Source: Candidatus Kuenenia hertensis
GTDB lineage: Bacteria; Planctomycetota; Brocadiia; Brocadiales; Brocadiaceae
Assembly: GCA_021646465.1 (NCBI GenBank)
Contig: SOET01000003.1
Span: forward strand, 1 to 64,000
DNA length: 64,000 nucleotides
Direction: 5' to 3'
The notes under the pieces were generated by a model, which was not told where the DNA came from, made no database searches, and saw only the letters and a program-made list of their open reading frames with translations. A program made the position numbers and the translations under genes. Each line of letters begins with the position of its first letter. Positions within the stretch are counted from its first letter, which is position 1. Below are positions 36,929 to 45,333 of this stretch, piece after piece.

Positions 36929-38220
36929 TGTTCTAATAAAGTATCCACAAACAAGTCAGGGTTAAATTTCTCGATATCATCTGCCTGTTCTCCTAGTCCG
37001 ATAAATTTGACAGGGATTTTTGTTTCATTGCACATGCCAAGTACAATGCCACCTTTTGCCGTGCCATCCAGTTTTGCCAGAAATATTCCGGTGACGTCTA
37101 CGGTTTCTTTAAACATTTTTGCCTGTGAAATCGCGTTTTGCCCGGTGGTGGCATCAAGCACCATCAATACCTCATGCGGCGCATCGGGAATTTTTTTCGA
37201 AATAACCCGTTTTATTTTCGTGAGTTCTTTCATCAGATTATCGTGAGTATGAAGTCTTCCCGCAGTATCCACAATTAAAACGTCGATTTCCCTTGCAATG
37301 CTTGCTTCCAGGGCATCATACGCTACTGCTGCGGGATCAGAACCTGTCTGATGCTTTACGATATCGGCCCCGATACGTTTACACCAGATATTCAGCTGGT
37401 CTACTGCTGCTGCCCGGAAAGTATCACTTGCGGCAAGCATTACTTTTTTACCTTCCTTTATAAAAGAATTTGCAAGCTTCGCTATGGAGGTGGTTTTGCC
37501 TACGCCGTTAACGCCTACTACCATAATGACCGTAGGCGGTTTATTTGCGTACTTAATATCCGTCTGCCACCGGTGCAAGTCTTCCTTCAGCCGTTTTTTT
37601 ATAAAATCATTTATTTGCGATGTTTCGCTAATTGTTTTCTCTTTCCATGCTTCATGTATTTCTTCGATAAGTTTTTGTACGGGACGTGCCCCCATATCAG
37701 CTCCAATGAGAATATCTTCCAATTCTTCAAGTACCGACTCGTCGATGCCTTTTCTGAACGATAAAAATCCTTTTAACCTTGACCAAAAGCGACCCCGTGT
37801 CTTTTCGAGTCCTTTCTTTAACTTACTTGGTACAACAACAGGTTCTTTTCTTACTACCGGTACTTCTTTCTCAATTTTTTTCTCTTTTACAACCGGTTTT
37901 TCTTTTATCTCCTCAACAACCGGCTTTTCTTTTGGAATGGTAACGGGTTTTTCCGGCGGCGCTTTCTCTATTACAGCCGTAGCAGCAACAGGTTTTTCCG
38001 GAGGGGCTTTTTCTATTACGGCTGTCTCAGAAGGAACAGGACGTTCAGCCACTTTTTCTTTAAAAACAGGCGCCTGTTCAATGGGCACGAGCCGTATTCT
38101 GCCATCTTCTATAACGACTGTTTTCTTCGGTTCAACAGTATAGTTTATAATACGGTACCAAAGACTTTTTTTGGTTTTTTTGGTATCGTTCGCTATTTCG
38201 CTCTTTTGTGTTTTTCCCAT
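36925..38220 (-). CDS. ftsY: Signal recognition particle receptor FtsY
   Basis: 431 aa. An N-terminal acidic/Pro-rich region (about 1-130) includes a repeated EKAPPEKPV unit, followed by the NG GTPase domain: GVNGVGKTTSIAKLA (G1), AASDTFRAAAVDQL, DTAGRLHTH (G3), TKLDGTAKGG (G4) and the C-terminal IPVKFIGLGEQADDI. It docks SRP-ribosome complexes on the inner membrane. The repeated A-domain is longer and more repetitive than usual. It overlaps sdhB downstream and follows nusB-PHP at a 63-base gap. Confidence 0.95.
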   Translation of the reverse strand: MGKTQKSEIANDTKKTKKSLWYRIINYTVEPKKTVVIEDGRIRLVPIEQAPVFKEKVAERPVPSETAVIEKAPPEKPVAATAVIEKAPPEKPVTIPKEKPVVEEIKEKPVVKEKKIEKEVPVVRKEPVVVPSKLKKGLEKTRGRFWSRLKGFLSFRKGIDESVLEELEDILIGADMGARPVQKLIEEIHEAWKEKTISETSQINDFIKKRLKEDLHRWQTDIKYANKPPTVIMVVGVNGVGKTTSIAKLANSFIKEGKKVMLAASDTFRAAAVDQLNIWCKRIGADIVKHQTGSDPAAVAYDALEASIAREIDVLIVDTAGRLHTHDNLMKELTKIKRVISKKIPDAPHEVLMVLDATTGQNAISQAKMFKETVDVTGIFLAKLDGTAKGGIVLGMCNETKIPVKFIGLGEQADDIEKFNPDLFVDTLLEQ

Positions 38221-38283
38221 AGTATTCCTACCTTAATTTTTCTGTTTTTGTATTATCAAAGCGGTGATTTTAAAATAAAAAAC

Positions 38284-39552
38284 TCAATTGTTGCTGCATC
38301 TTTGCTTCAGCAGTTTTACGAGGTTGCCAGATATAGTAACTTTTGCTATCGGATTGTCAACCTTTCTTTCTCCGTGAAAGTCTGAGCCTCCGGTCACTAC
38401 AAGATTATATTTTTTTGCCAGTTTGAGGTATTTTTCCACGGTTGTTTTTGTATATGTGGGATAATATGCCTCTATTCCCTGCAAACCATATTTTACAAGA
38501 TCTTCAATAACATTATCCCGTTGTGTAAGTCCGGGGTGAGCCAGCACCGGCACTCCTTTTGCTCCTCTTATTAATTCAATGGCCTCTCGCGGAGTTAATG
38601 TTTTTTTAGGAACATAAGCAGGTGCTTTATCGCCAATGTATTTATAAAATGATTCCAACAATGTTGTGGTGTATCCATTGCGCCAGATTATTTCCGCCAT
38701 ATGCATGCGTCCAGGAGTTCCTTCTCCTGCAAGATCTAATACCTCTAAGGGATTTATGTTGACACGAAGACCGCGGAGTTTTTCCGTCATTGCATAAATA
38801 CGTTCAACTCTGTCTTTGCGTGCTTTTTTTATTACTTCGTTTAATGCATCATTATGGATATCAATAAAATAACCTAAAATGTGTATTTCCGAAGGGTCAA
38901 GAAAGGAAGAAATTTCAATACCGGGAATGATATAAAGTTTTTTCCCGTTTTTGTATGCCTCCGCCCTCAAAAATCCCTGAATAGTATCATGATCGGTAAT
39001 GGCGATTGCGGATAAACCCAATCGTATGGCTTCATCAACTACTTCTTCCGGTGTTGTTGTACCATCGGAATAATTTGTGTGTATGTGTAAGTCGGAAATG
39101 CCAAAAACGGTTTCCTTTTCCTCTTTTGCTGTGTCAGCCGTTTTTTTGTTTCTCAAGGAGTTATATACTTTATCTAAAACACCATTAACAAACATTCCGG
39201 AATCTTTGGTGCTGAATTTTTTGGCAAGTTCTATAGCTTCATTAATAGAAACCTTTGGAGGGATATCATCCCTGTAGAGCAATTCATACACGCCCAGTCT
39301 CAGGATATTTTTGTCAATGATGGCCATTCGGTGCAAATCCCAGTTTTCCGCGGAAAGTGAAATTTTTTCATCGATTTCTACCCTGTGCGATATACAGCCC
39401 GTGATAAGCGACAAGGCAAACTTATATATATCTGGTTTTTCAGCTTTCTGCCTGCAGAATTCTTCTATTTCTTTTTCCGTTTCTTCTCCGCGTAAATCAA
39501 GCAGATATAAAGCTTGAATGGCAAGTTCGCGGGCAAATGTTCTGTTGCGCAT
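38284..39552 (-). CDS. nusB: NusB fused to a PHP-domain phosphoesterase
   Basis: 422 aa. Residues 1-140 are a complete NusB: RNRTFARELAIQALYLLDL, DKNILRLGVYELLY, PPKVSINEAIELAKKF and FVNGVLDKV. NusB with NusE forms part of the rRNA antitermination complex. After a 12-residue charged linker, a PHP domain begins at D154-L-H156-I-H158-T, followed by ITDHDTIQG, IPGIEISSF, VLAHPGL and GSDFHGE, all metal-ligand motifs of the YciV/RNase AM-like branch (5'-3' exonuclease or nucleotide phosphatase). The join is in frame with no stop or frameshift. The upstream neighbour is ribH, as is usual for nusB. Confidence 0.93.
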   Translation of the reverse strand: MRNRTFARELAIQALYLLDLRGEETEKEIEEFCRQKAEKPDIYKFALSLITGCISHRVEIDEKISLSAENWDLHRMAIIDKNILRLGVYELLYRDDIPPKVSINEAIELAKKFSTKDSGMFVNGVLDKVYNSLRNKKTADTAKEEKETVFGISDLHIHTNYSDGTTTPEEVVDEAIRLGLSAIAITDHDTIQGFLRAEAYKNGKKLYIIPGIEISSFLDPSEIHILGYFIDIHNDALNEVIKKARKDRVERIYAMTEKLRGLRVNINPLEVLDLAGEGTPGRMHMAEIIWRNGYTTTLLESFYKYIGDKAPAYVPKKTLTPREAIELIRGAKGVPVLAHPGLTQRDNVIEDLVKYGLQGIEAYYPTYTKTTVEKYLKLAKKYNLVVTGGSDFHGERKVDNPIAKVTISGNLVKLLKQRCSNN

Positions 39553-39705
39553 GGAATATCTTCAGACTAAAATAAAAAATAGATACTGTCTTGTAGCAGT
39601 ATGAAAATGGAAAATAAGTACTGTTTTTATTACATTGAAGCGTCTGGCGGGAGAAATGCTGAAAAGGTATTACGTGTAATGTTTGTTACGGGTTTTCACG
39701 TCTAA

Positions 39706-40170
39706 TTATATTTGATCAAAGAGATTTACCATTTCTATAGCCGATAAAGCAGCTTCTGTGCCTTTGTTGCCTGTTTTTGCACCAGCACGGTCAATTGCCT
39801 GTTCCAGTGTTTCTGTTGTAATAATGCCATAGATGGTTGGTACTCCGGATGACAAACCAATCTGCGTAATGCCTTTTGCGGATTCACTGGCAACAAAATC
39901 GAAATGTGGTGTTTCCCCGCGGATAATTGCCCCAAGGCAAATAACTGCATTGTACATTCCGCTTTGTATTACCTTTTGGGCGGCAATTGGAATTTCGTAA
40001 GCACCAGGTACCCAAAAAATACCAACATCCTCTTCTTTTACACCATGTCTTACAAGTCCATCAATTGCACCTTCCAGTAATCGTTTTGTAATAAAACTGT
40101 TATATCGACTCACGATAATTCCAAAAGTCTTGCCCGTACCGATTAATTTTCCCTGATATTCAACGCCCAT
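39706..40170 (-). CDS. ribH: 6,7-dimethyl-8-ribityllumazine synthase
   Basis: 154 aa, the usual size. It condenses ribityl-aminopyrimidinedione with dihydroxybutanone phosphate in riboflavin synthesis. Visible motifs are [44 protein letters not shown] and [15 protein letters not shown], including the catalytic His in ETPHFD. It lies immediately upstream of nusB-PHP, the classic ribH-nusB order, separated by 153 bases. Confidence 0.95.
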   Translation of the reverse strand: MGVEYQGKLIGTGKTFGIIVSRYNSFITKRLLEGAIDGLVRHGVKEEDVGIFWVPGAYEIPIAAQKVIQSGMYNAVICLGAIIRGETPHFDFVASESAKGITQIGLSSGVPTIYGIITTETLEQAIDRAGAKTGNKGTEAALSAIEMVNLFDQI

Positions 40171-40436
40171 ATCTAATGAATCCTTTTGAAATCACCGAAT
40201 TGTATGAATAAATATTGAGATAAAAGCCGAGACAAAATACGATAATATTTGAAGTCAAATATTAACATATGTAAAAAAATCTTTCAAGGCTTTTCCTCTT
40301 GTGCTAATTTTCCTGCCAAACTCATTGCGGTATTAATTGTTTCTTGTAATTTCTGAAATATCGTTGTATCATTAAACCCTCTTTTTTATTGAAAAAACGT
40401 AGTTGTGTTACAGAGAAAGATTTATAGGGTTTTTGT
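40171..40436. other. Intergenic region between ribH and tatC
   Basis: 266 bases between divergent genes, presumably with both promoters. On the minus strand the stretch near 40284-40385 can be read as a short coding-like tail (FQKLQETINTAMSLAGKLAQ then stop) without a usable start codon. This may be a gene remnant or chance. Confidence 0.35.
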
Positions 40437-41783
40437 GTGGATATAACAGGGGAAGAGGAAGAGTACAGGAAAATCGAAGAGGCCAGGATGCCGCTGGGTT
40501 CGCATCTGGAAGAATTGCGACGCAGGGTCTTTTATTCTATTATCGCGATTATTTTGTGTTTCATAATGTGCTGGGTCTTTAAGCTGCATATTATGGATAT
40601 AATGAAGCGGCCCCATGGAATTGCCATGCGCAAATTAGGACTTTCCACTGAATTACAAGTATTAAGCTATCAGGAAGGTTTTTACGCATACATGAAGTTG
40701 TGCTTCATTAGTTCTCTTTTCTTAATGTATCCCGTTATCATTTATCAGGCATGGAAATTCGTCAGCGCGGGATTGTTTGCGAAGGAAAAAAAATACATTC
40801 TCGTTTTCTTTCCGGTTTCATACATCGCATTCGTTATGGGGGGGCTTTTTGGATATTATTTACTGATCCCCTTTGGTTTGCAATTTTTAATAAGTATATT
40901 AGGCCCCGATATTCAGCCCATTATCACAATGCAGCAATACGTGTCGTTTGTTTTCTTGCTGACAGTTGCACTTGGGTTAGTATTTCAACTCCCTCTTGTA
41001 ATGCTGCTTTTGTCAAAGATAGGATTTGTATCTGCTGATAAATTTGTCAAGTGGAGAAAATATTCGATCCTTGCAATTTTTATTATTGCCGCCATAGTAA
41101 CACCACCAGACCCTTTTACCCAAACAATGACCGCCGCCCCAATGATCCTGCTTTATGAATTAGGAATACTTGTAGCAAAACCAACAAAAAGAGGATTTAT
41201 TCTGTTGGGAACGGTTGTTGGGTTCAGCATAATTGCCATGACGGTGGCATATTTTTACTTTACCCATAAACGCAGGATAATTGATCTTTCTCATACTTAT
41301 GGAAATATGCAATTACAACAGGGCGAAGACCAGAAATGGAAAAATATATCAATGATTGACAGCTTGCATAGCGGCGTTACTCTCAAAACCGGAAACGGAG
41401 AAAAGGCTTCATTTTCTACGAAAAAAGGAATTGACATACACATGGATTCAAATACAGAAATGAGCTTTGTTAATCCATGGAAAATTAACGTCAAAAAAGG
41501 GCAACTGTTTATCTCTCTGGAAAAGTTGAAAAAAAATCTGGAAATTTTTACCCCGAATGGGAAAATGGTAACAAATAACGGCATTTTTAATCTCCGGATA
41601 ACAGATTACGTTACCATTGTAACTGCGGTAAAGGGAGAGGCCACATTGCTGGCGGAGGGTGAGGAAAAAAAATTACTGGAGGGCAGACAGCGCAAAATGA
41701 CAATAGGGGGAGAACCAGTGGATATTCATTCCATAATTGATTGGTCCGAAGGCATCATACCGGACACACAGGAAAAGAAATAA
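40437..41783 (+). CDS. tatC: TatC with a C-terminal FecR-like domain
   Basis: 448 aa. Residues 1-255 are TatC, the twin-arginine translocase receptor: MPLGSHLEELRRRVFYS at the cytoplasmic N-terminus, six transmembrane helices, FFPVSYIAFVMGGLFGYY, and SILAIFIIAAIVTPPDPFTQ. A further helix (about 262-282) is followed by about 165 soluble residues with FecR/LPS-inner-core-type features: LHSGVTLKTGNGEKASFS, GIDIHMDSNTEMSFV, and NLEIFTPNGKMVTNNGIFNL. No stop separates the parts. The start is GTG; no better start lies downstream before the conserved region. No tatA or tatB is present here. Confidence 0.9.
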   Translation: MDITGEEEEYRKIEEARMPLGSHLEELRRRVFYSIIAIILCFIMCWVFKLHIMDIMKRPHGIAMRKLGLSTELQVLSYQEGFYAYMKLCFISSLFLMYPVIIYQAWKFVSAGLFAKEKKYILVFFPVSYIAFVMGGLFGYYLLIPFGLQFLISILGPDIQPIITMQQYVSFVFLLTVALGLVFQLPLVMLLLSKIGFVSADKFVKWRKYSILAIFIIAAIVTPPDPFTQTMTAAPMILLYELGILVAKPTKRGFILLGTVVGFSIIAMTVAYFYFTHKRRIIDLSHTYGNMQLQQGEDQKWKNISMIDSLHSGVTLKTGNGEKASFSTKKGIDIHMDSNTEMSFVNPWKINVKKGQLFISLEKLKKNLEIFTPNGKMVTNNGIFNLRITDYVTIVTAVKGEATLLAEGEEKKLLEGRQRKMTIGGEPVDIHSIIDWSEGIIPDTQEKK

Positions 41784-41839
41784 AATCTTTTTACAGTTTT
41801 TGTAAACGTAATCGTTGAAGTTCGTTGAAAGGGATTCAA

Positions 41840-43264
41840 ATGTATAAATCAGTAAAACTGCAAAATTACCTAACGGCATACGCTGCTATGATTTTTTTTT
41901 CCATAATATTTTTGCAAAACTATGTGCTAGCGGCATGGTCTGCCAGCTCTCAGATGAATACGGCAATTTGTACGGCTTCGGGACAGCAAAGCGCAATTCA
42001 GGTAATTAGTGACGGTACTGGTGGAGCCATTATAGTATGGGAAGATACGCGCAATGTTCATTTTGATATCTTTGCACAGCGAATTGATGCAAAGGGAAAT
42101 GTCATGTGGGAGGAGAACGGTGTACCTGTATGCCTGGCGGAAGAAAACCAGAAACTGCCAAAAATTATCAGCGATGGCGCGGGCGGTGTTATTATCACTT
42201 GGCACGATTTGCGCAGTGGCATTACTAACAGTGATATTTACGCGCAAAGAATTGATGTAAATGGAAATCCCATGTGGAAGACAGATGGAATTCCGGTATG
42301 TGATGAAATTAATGAGCAAGACAGCCCATGTATTGCTACAGATAGCGCAGGTGGCGCTATTATCATATGGCAGGATAGCAGGACAAATTATGACGATTTG
42401 TATGCCCAGCGTATCAATAATAATGGAGAGATGTTGTGGGAAAAAAATGGCGTTCCTGTCTGTTGGGTTTTTGGAGCACAAAGCGCTCCCGTCACGGTAG
42501 ACGATGGCCATGGTGGTGCAATAGTGGCCTGGCAGGACTTCAGGAAAAGTTATGCCGATATCTATGCTCAGCGAATCGACGGCAGCGGCAGGATTTTATG
42601 GGAAAAAACCGGCGTTAATGTATGCGGAGCCCGCGGACATGAAAGTTATCCTGTTATCATCAGTAATGGCGCCGAAGGTGCAATTGTAGCCTGGATGGAT
42701 ATGCGTAACGATAATAACGACATTTTCGCACAACAACTGGATGGTAACGGGAATATATTGTGGGAAGTAGATGGAATTCCAGTTACCACTGCGCAGGAAA
42801 AGCAAGATTACCCCGTAATGGTAACTGACGGCGCCGGGGGGGCTATTATTGCATGGTGGGATTTGCGCAGCGGTAAATATGATGTTTATACTCAGCGTAT
42901 TGATTTGACGGGCAACCCATTGTGGAAGGATGATGGATTGCCCGTATGCATGGAAGATGGTATTCAAAATTATGTATCACTCACTGCGGATGGTGTAGGC
43001 GGTGCTATTCTGGCATGGAATGATAGCCGCGCCTCGTTATTTGATATTTATGCGCAAAGAATCGATTCAAATGGTAATGCTCAATGGAATAATAACGGCG
43101 CTCCTGTAAGCACCGCAAGTGAGACGCAATGTTATTCAGCAATTGTGAGTGATGGCAAAGGCGGAGCGATTATCGTATGGCAAGATGAACGTAACACAGA
43201 TAAGAGTTATTGGGATATCTATGCCCAAAAGATAAATGCAGCGGGACTATTGGGTGCTCAATAA
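41840..43264 (+). CDS. Secreted repeat protein, probable beta-propeller
   Basis: 474 aa from the ATG at 41840, supported by GAAAGGG upstream; an in-frame TTG at 41825 is less likely. The signal peptide is AAMIFFSIIFLQNYVLA. The rest is about eight repeats of about 50 residues with the pattern SDGxGGAIIxWxDxRxxxxDIYAQRIDxNGNxxWxxxGxPVC. Eight copies suggest a propeller with seven or eight blades. It is an extracytoplasmic protein of unknown role, downstream of the tatC fusion. No twin-arginine motif is seen in its signal peptide. Confidence 0.85.
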   Translation: MYKSVKLQNYLTAYAAMIFFSIIFLQNYVLAAWSASSQMNTAICTASGQQSAIQVISDGTGGAIIVWEDTRNVHFDIFAQRIDAKGNVMWEENGVPVCLAEENQKLPKIISDGAGGVIITWHDLRSGITNSDIYAQRIDVNGNPMWKTDGIPVCDEINEQDSPCIATDSAGGAIIIWQDSRTNYDDLYAQRINNNGEMLWEKNGVPVCWVFGAQSAPVTVDDGHGGAIVAWQDFRKSYADIYAQRIDGSGRILWEKTGVNVCGARGHESYPVIISNGAEGAIVAWMDMRNDNNDIFAQQLDGNGNILWEVDGIPVTTAQEKQDYPVMVTDGAGGAIIAWWDLRSGKYDVYTQRIDLTGNPLWKDDGLPVCMEDGIQNYVSLTADGVGGAILAWNDSRASLFDIYAQRIDSNGNAQWNNNGAPVSTASETQCYSAIVSDGKGGAIIVWQDERNTDKSYWDIYAQKINAAGLLGAQ

Positions 43265-43272
43265 TATTAAAA

Positions 43273-44037
43273 TTAATTGCAACTTACCATTTGTGCCTTG
43301 TATCTGCCGAACATATCCTGCAGTTTAAAGAAAATGTCTTTAATAGCAGCTTTATCCATGGCAAATAAATTCCATGAATATTGCAATTGTTCGATAGGCC
43401 AGAAAAAATCTTTTATATCTTCTTCCGCTACTTTGTTTATCAAAGTATGGCTCAAAATGAAAGTAGGAATACGTTCTTCATTGTTACTGAGAAATCCAAC
43501 AGGAAGAATTCCATTCCAATCTCTGGAAAATCCTTCTACAATATAAGCTAATCCATGTTTATCATATAATTGATACCATACATGTGCAAAAGCCGTAGAA
43601 TTGGTTTTGTCAATTACCCAACCCCATACAATTTCCCCATCAATATCCAATTGCGCTAATTTGGAAAAGAAGAAAAAAACAGAATCCTCGCAATCGCCTT
43701 GCTTGCATTGTGCCGTTTCTACAGGTGTTTGCCAATAATCCGTTTTTGGTGGTTCGGCATGATATTCCAATGCAAAAGCTATTTCCCGATAAGCATCGTA
43801 TATTTGTTCGCCATCGTCAAATGTACTTGAGCACCATTCTTTGTAAAGCAGGCTTTCAGGCAAATATGTTTTATCCCCCGCATTCAATGGAAACGTATTT
43901 ATCTCCCACGTATCATTTACCGGCCTGTAGCCTTTTCCGTTTAAAAATAAATCAGCATATGAGATATCAGCAAATACATTTGTACATGGAGAAATTGCTA
44001 TCATTATGAAAGTAACCAGTGGTATAAAGCATTTCAT
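43273..44037 (-). CDS. Secreted transglutaminase-like cysteine protein
   Basis: 254 aa with a signal peptide (about 1-23, ending NVFADIS). The central CKQGDCEDSVFFF carries the candidate nucleophile Cys, and TAFAHVWYQLYDKHG supplies the His of a transglutaminase/BTLCP-like fold. The third acidic residue is not certain. It converges with the repeat protein at an 8-base gap. The substrate and partner are unknown. Confidence 0.7.
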   Translation of the reverse strand: MKCFIPLVTFIMIAISPCTNVFADISYADLFLNGKGYRPVNDTWEINTFPLNAGDKTYLPESLLYKEWCSSTFDDGEQIYDAYREIAFALEYHAEPPKTDYWQTPVETAQCKQGDCEDSVFFFFSKLAQLDIDGEIVWGWVIDKTNSTAFAHVWYQLYDKHGLAYIVEGFSRDWNGILPVGFLSNNEERIPTFILSHTLINKVAEEDIKDFFWPIEQLQYSWNLFAMDKAAIKDIFFKLQDMFGRYKAQMVSCN

Positions 44038-44329
44038 AATCTTTACCTCCTTCTTAAAAATTTAGGAGCATGCACGTATTTTTAATTAATTATCAGTTAA
44101 TGCAATTACAATACTGTAAAAACGAAGAATTATGTATAATTTTAAAATTAAACCTTATTTCTCTAAAATGTAATTATAGGATAAAAATTTATTAAAAAGA
44201 AATATTTTTTTAGAGATATCTCTTTTCTCTGCATTTCTTATTTGAAAGAGATATTTTAAAAATGTTATTTTTCTTCCGGGTTTCTGGAAATATTGATCCA
44301 GTAAATGTTTGATAGTTTAATTTTTAAAC
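44038..44329. other. AT-rich intergenic region
   Basis: 292 bases, presumably holding the promoter of the transglutaminase-like gene. The perfect palindrome AGAGATATCTCT is at 44212-44223. AGTTTAA/TTAAACT at 44314-44330 forms a weak hairpin at the end of hemB. No gene was found. Confidence 0.4.
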
Positions 44330-45322
44330 TTATTCATTCAACCATCGCACTGCATCTTTTGCCCAGTAGGTAAGAATAATATCTGCACCCGCGCGTTTTA
44401 TTCCGGTCAGGATTTCCAGGGCAACACGTTTTTCTTCAATCCACCCTTTTTCCGCAGCCGCCTTAACAACGGAAAATTCTCCGCTGACATTATATGCTGC
44501 GATAGGATAATCAAAGTTTTGTTTCAAGTCGCGGATAATATCCAAATAAGCCAATGCAGGTTTTACCATAACAATGTCTGCACCTTCCTCAATGTCTAAT
44601 GAAACCTCCCGCAAAGCTTCCACAGCATTATGCGGGTCCATCTGGTATGATGAACGGTCTCCCATTCCGGGAGTAGATTCCGCCGCCTCCCGAAAAGGGC
44701 CGTAAAATCCTGATGCATATTTTGCAGAGTAAGCCATAATTGGTATCTGGCCGAAACCTTGTCCGTCAAGCGCTTCTCTTATTGCGCCGATACGGCCATC
44801 CATCATATCGCTTGGTGCTATAATGTCCGCTCCTGCCTTCGCATGCGAAACAGCCTCTTTTGTTAAAAGTTCCAGGGTTTTATCATTGTCAATTTCAAAG
44901 TGCCCTGTGCGCTCATCTGCGCTGAGAAAACCACAGTGTCCGTGGCTGGTGTACTCACACATGCAAACATCCGTGATTACCAGTATATCTTTTGTTTCTT
45001 TTTTTATTGAAGTAATTGCTTTTTGAATGATGCCAGTATCAGAATACGCGTCGGAACCAAGGTCGTCTTTTTCTTCGGGAATGCCGAAGAGAATTATCCC
45101 CGGAATCCCCATCGCTTCCAATTCTTTTACTTCTTTCGTAAGCGCGTCAACTGACATTTGATAGTTACCCGGCATGGAAGGTATGGGTTGTTTAACACCT
45201 TTGCCCGGTCTTACAAAAAGAGGCATAATCAAATCATCAACAGAGAGATGTGTTTCTCTCACCAGCCTTCTTATGTTTTCATTCTGACGTAATCTTCGCA
45301 ACCTTTGTACTGGAAAGCCCAT
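44330..45322 (-). CDS. hemB: Delta-aminolevulinic acid dehydratase (porphobilinogen synthase)
   Basis: 330 aa, full length. It condenses two 5-aminolevulinate molecules to porphobilinogen in tetrapyrrole synthesis. Schiff-base lysines are K201 ([14 protein letters not shown]) and K254 ([11 protein letters not shown]). The Cys-rich site [14 protein letters not shown] shows the zinc-dependent type. A large demand for haem would fit an anammox organism, but this gene is universal. It lies 11 bases downstream of clpB and may be co-transcribed. Confidence 0.96.
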   Translation of the reverse strand: MGFPVQRLRRLRQNENIRRLVRETHLSVDDLIMPLFVRPGKGVKQPIPSMPGNYQMSVDALTKEVKELEAMGIPGIILFGIPEEKDDLGSDAYSDTGIIQKAITSIKKETKDILVITDVCMCEYTSHGHCGFLSADERTGHFEIDNDKTLELLTKEAVSHAKAGADIIAPSDMMDGRIGAIREALDGQGFGQIPIMAYSAKYASGFYGPFREAAESTPGMGDRSSYQMDPHNAVEALREVSLDIEEGADIVMVKPALAYLDIIRDLKQNFDYPIAAYNVSGEFSVVKAAAEKGWIEEKRVALEILTGIKRAGADIILTYWAKDAVRWLNE

Positions 45323-45333
45323 TTTTATATTCC

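Noticed and set aside
39601-39705. 34-codon plus-strand open frame between nusB-PHP and ribH
   Set aside because: Opposite strand to both neighbours, no ribosome-binding site, and no recognisable product.
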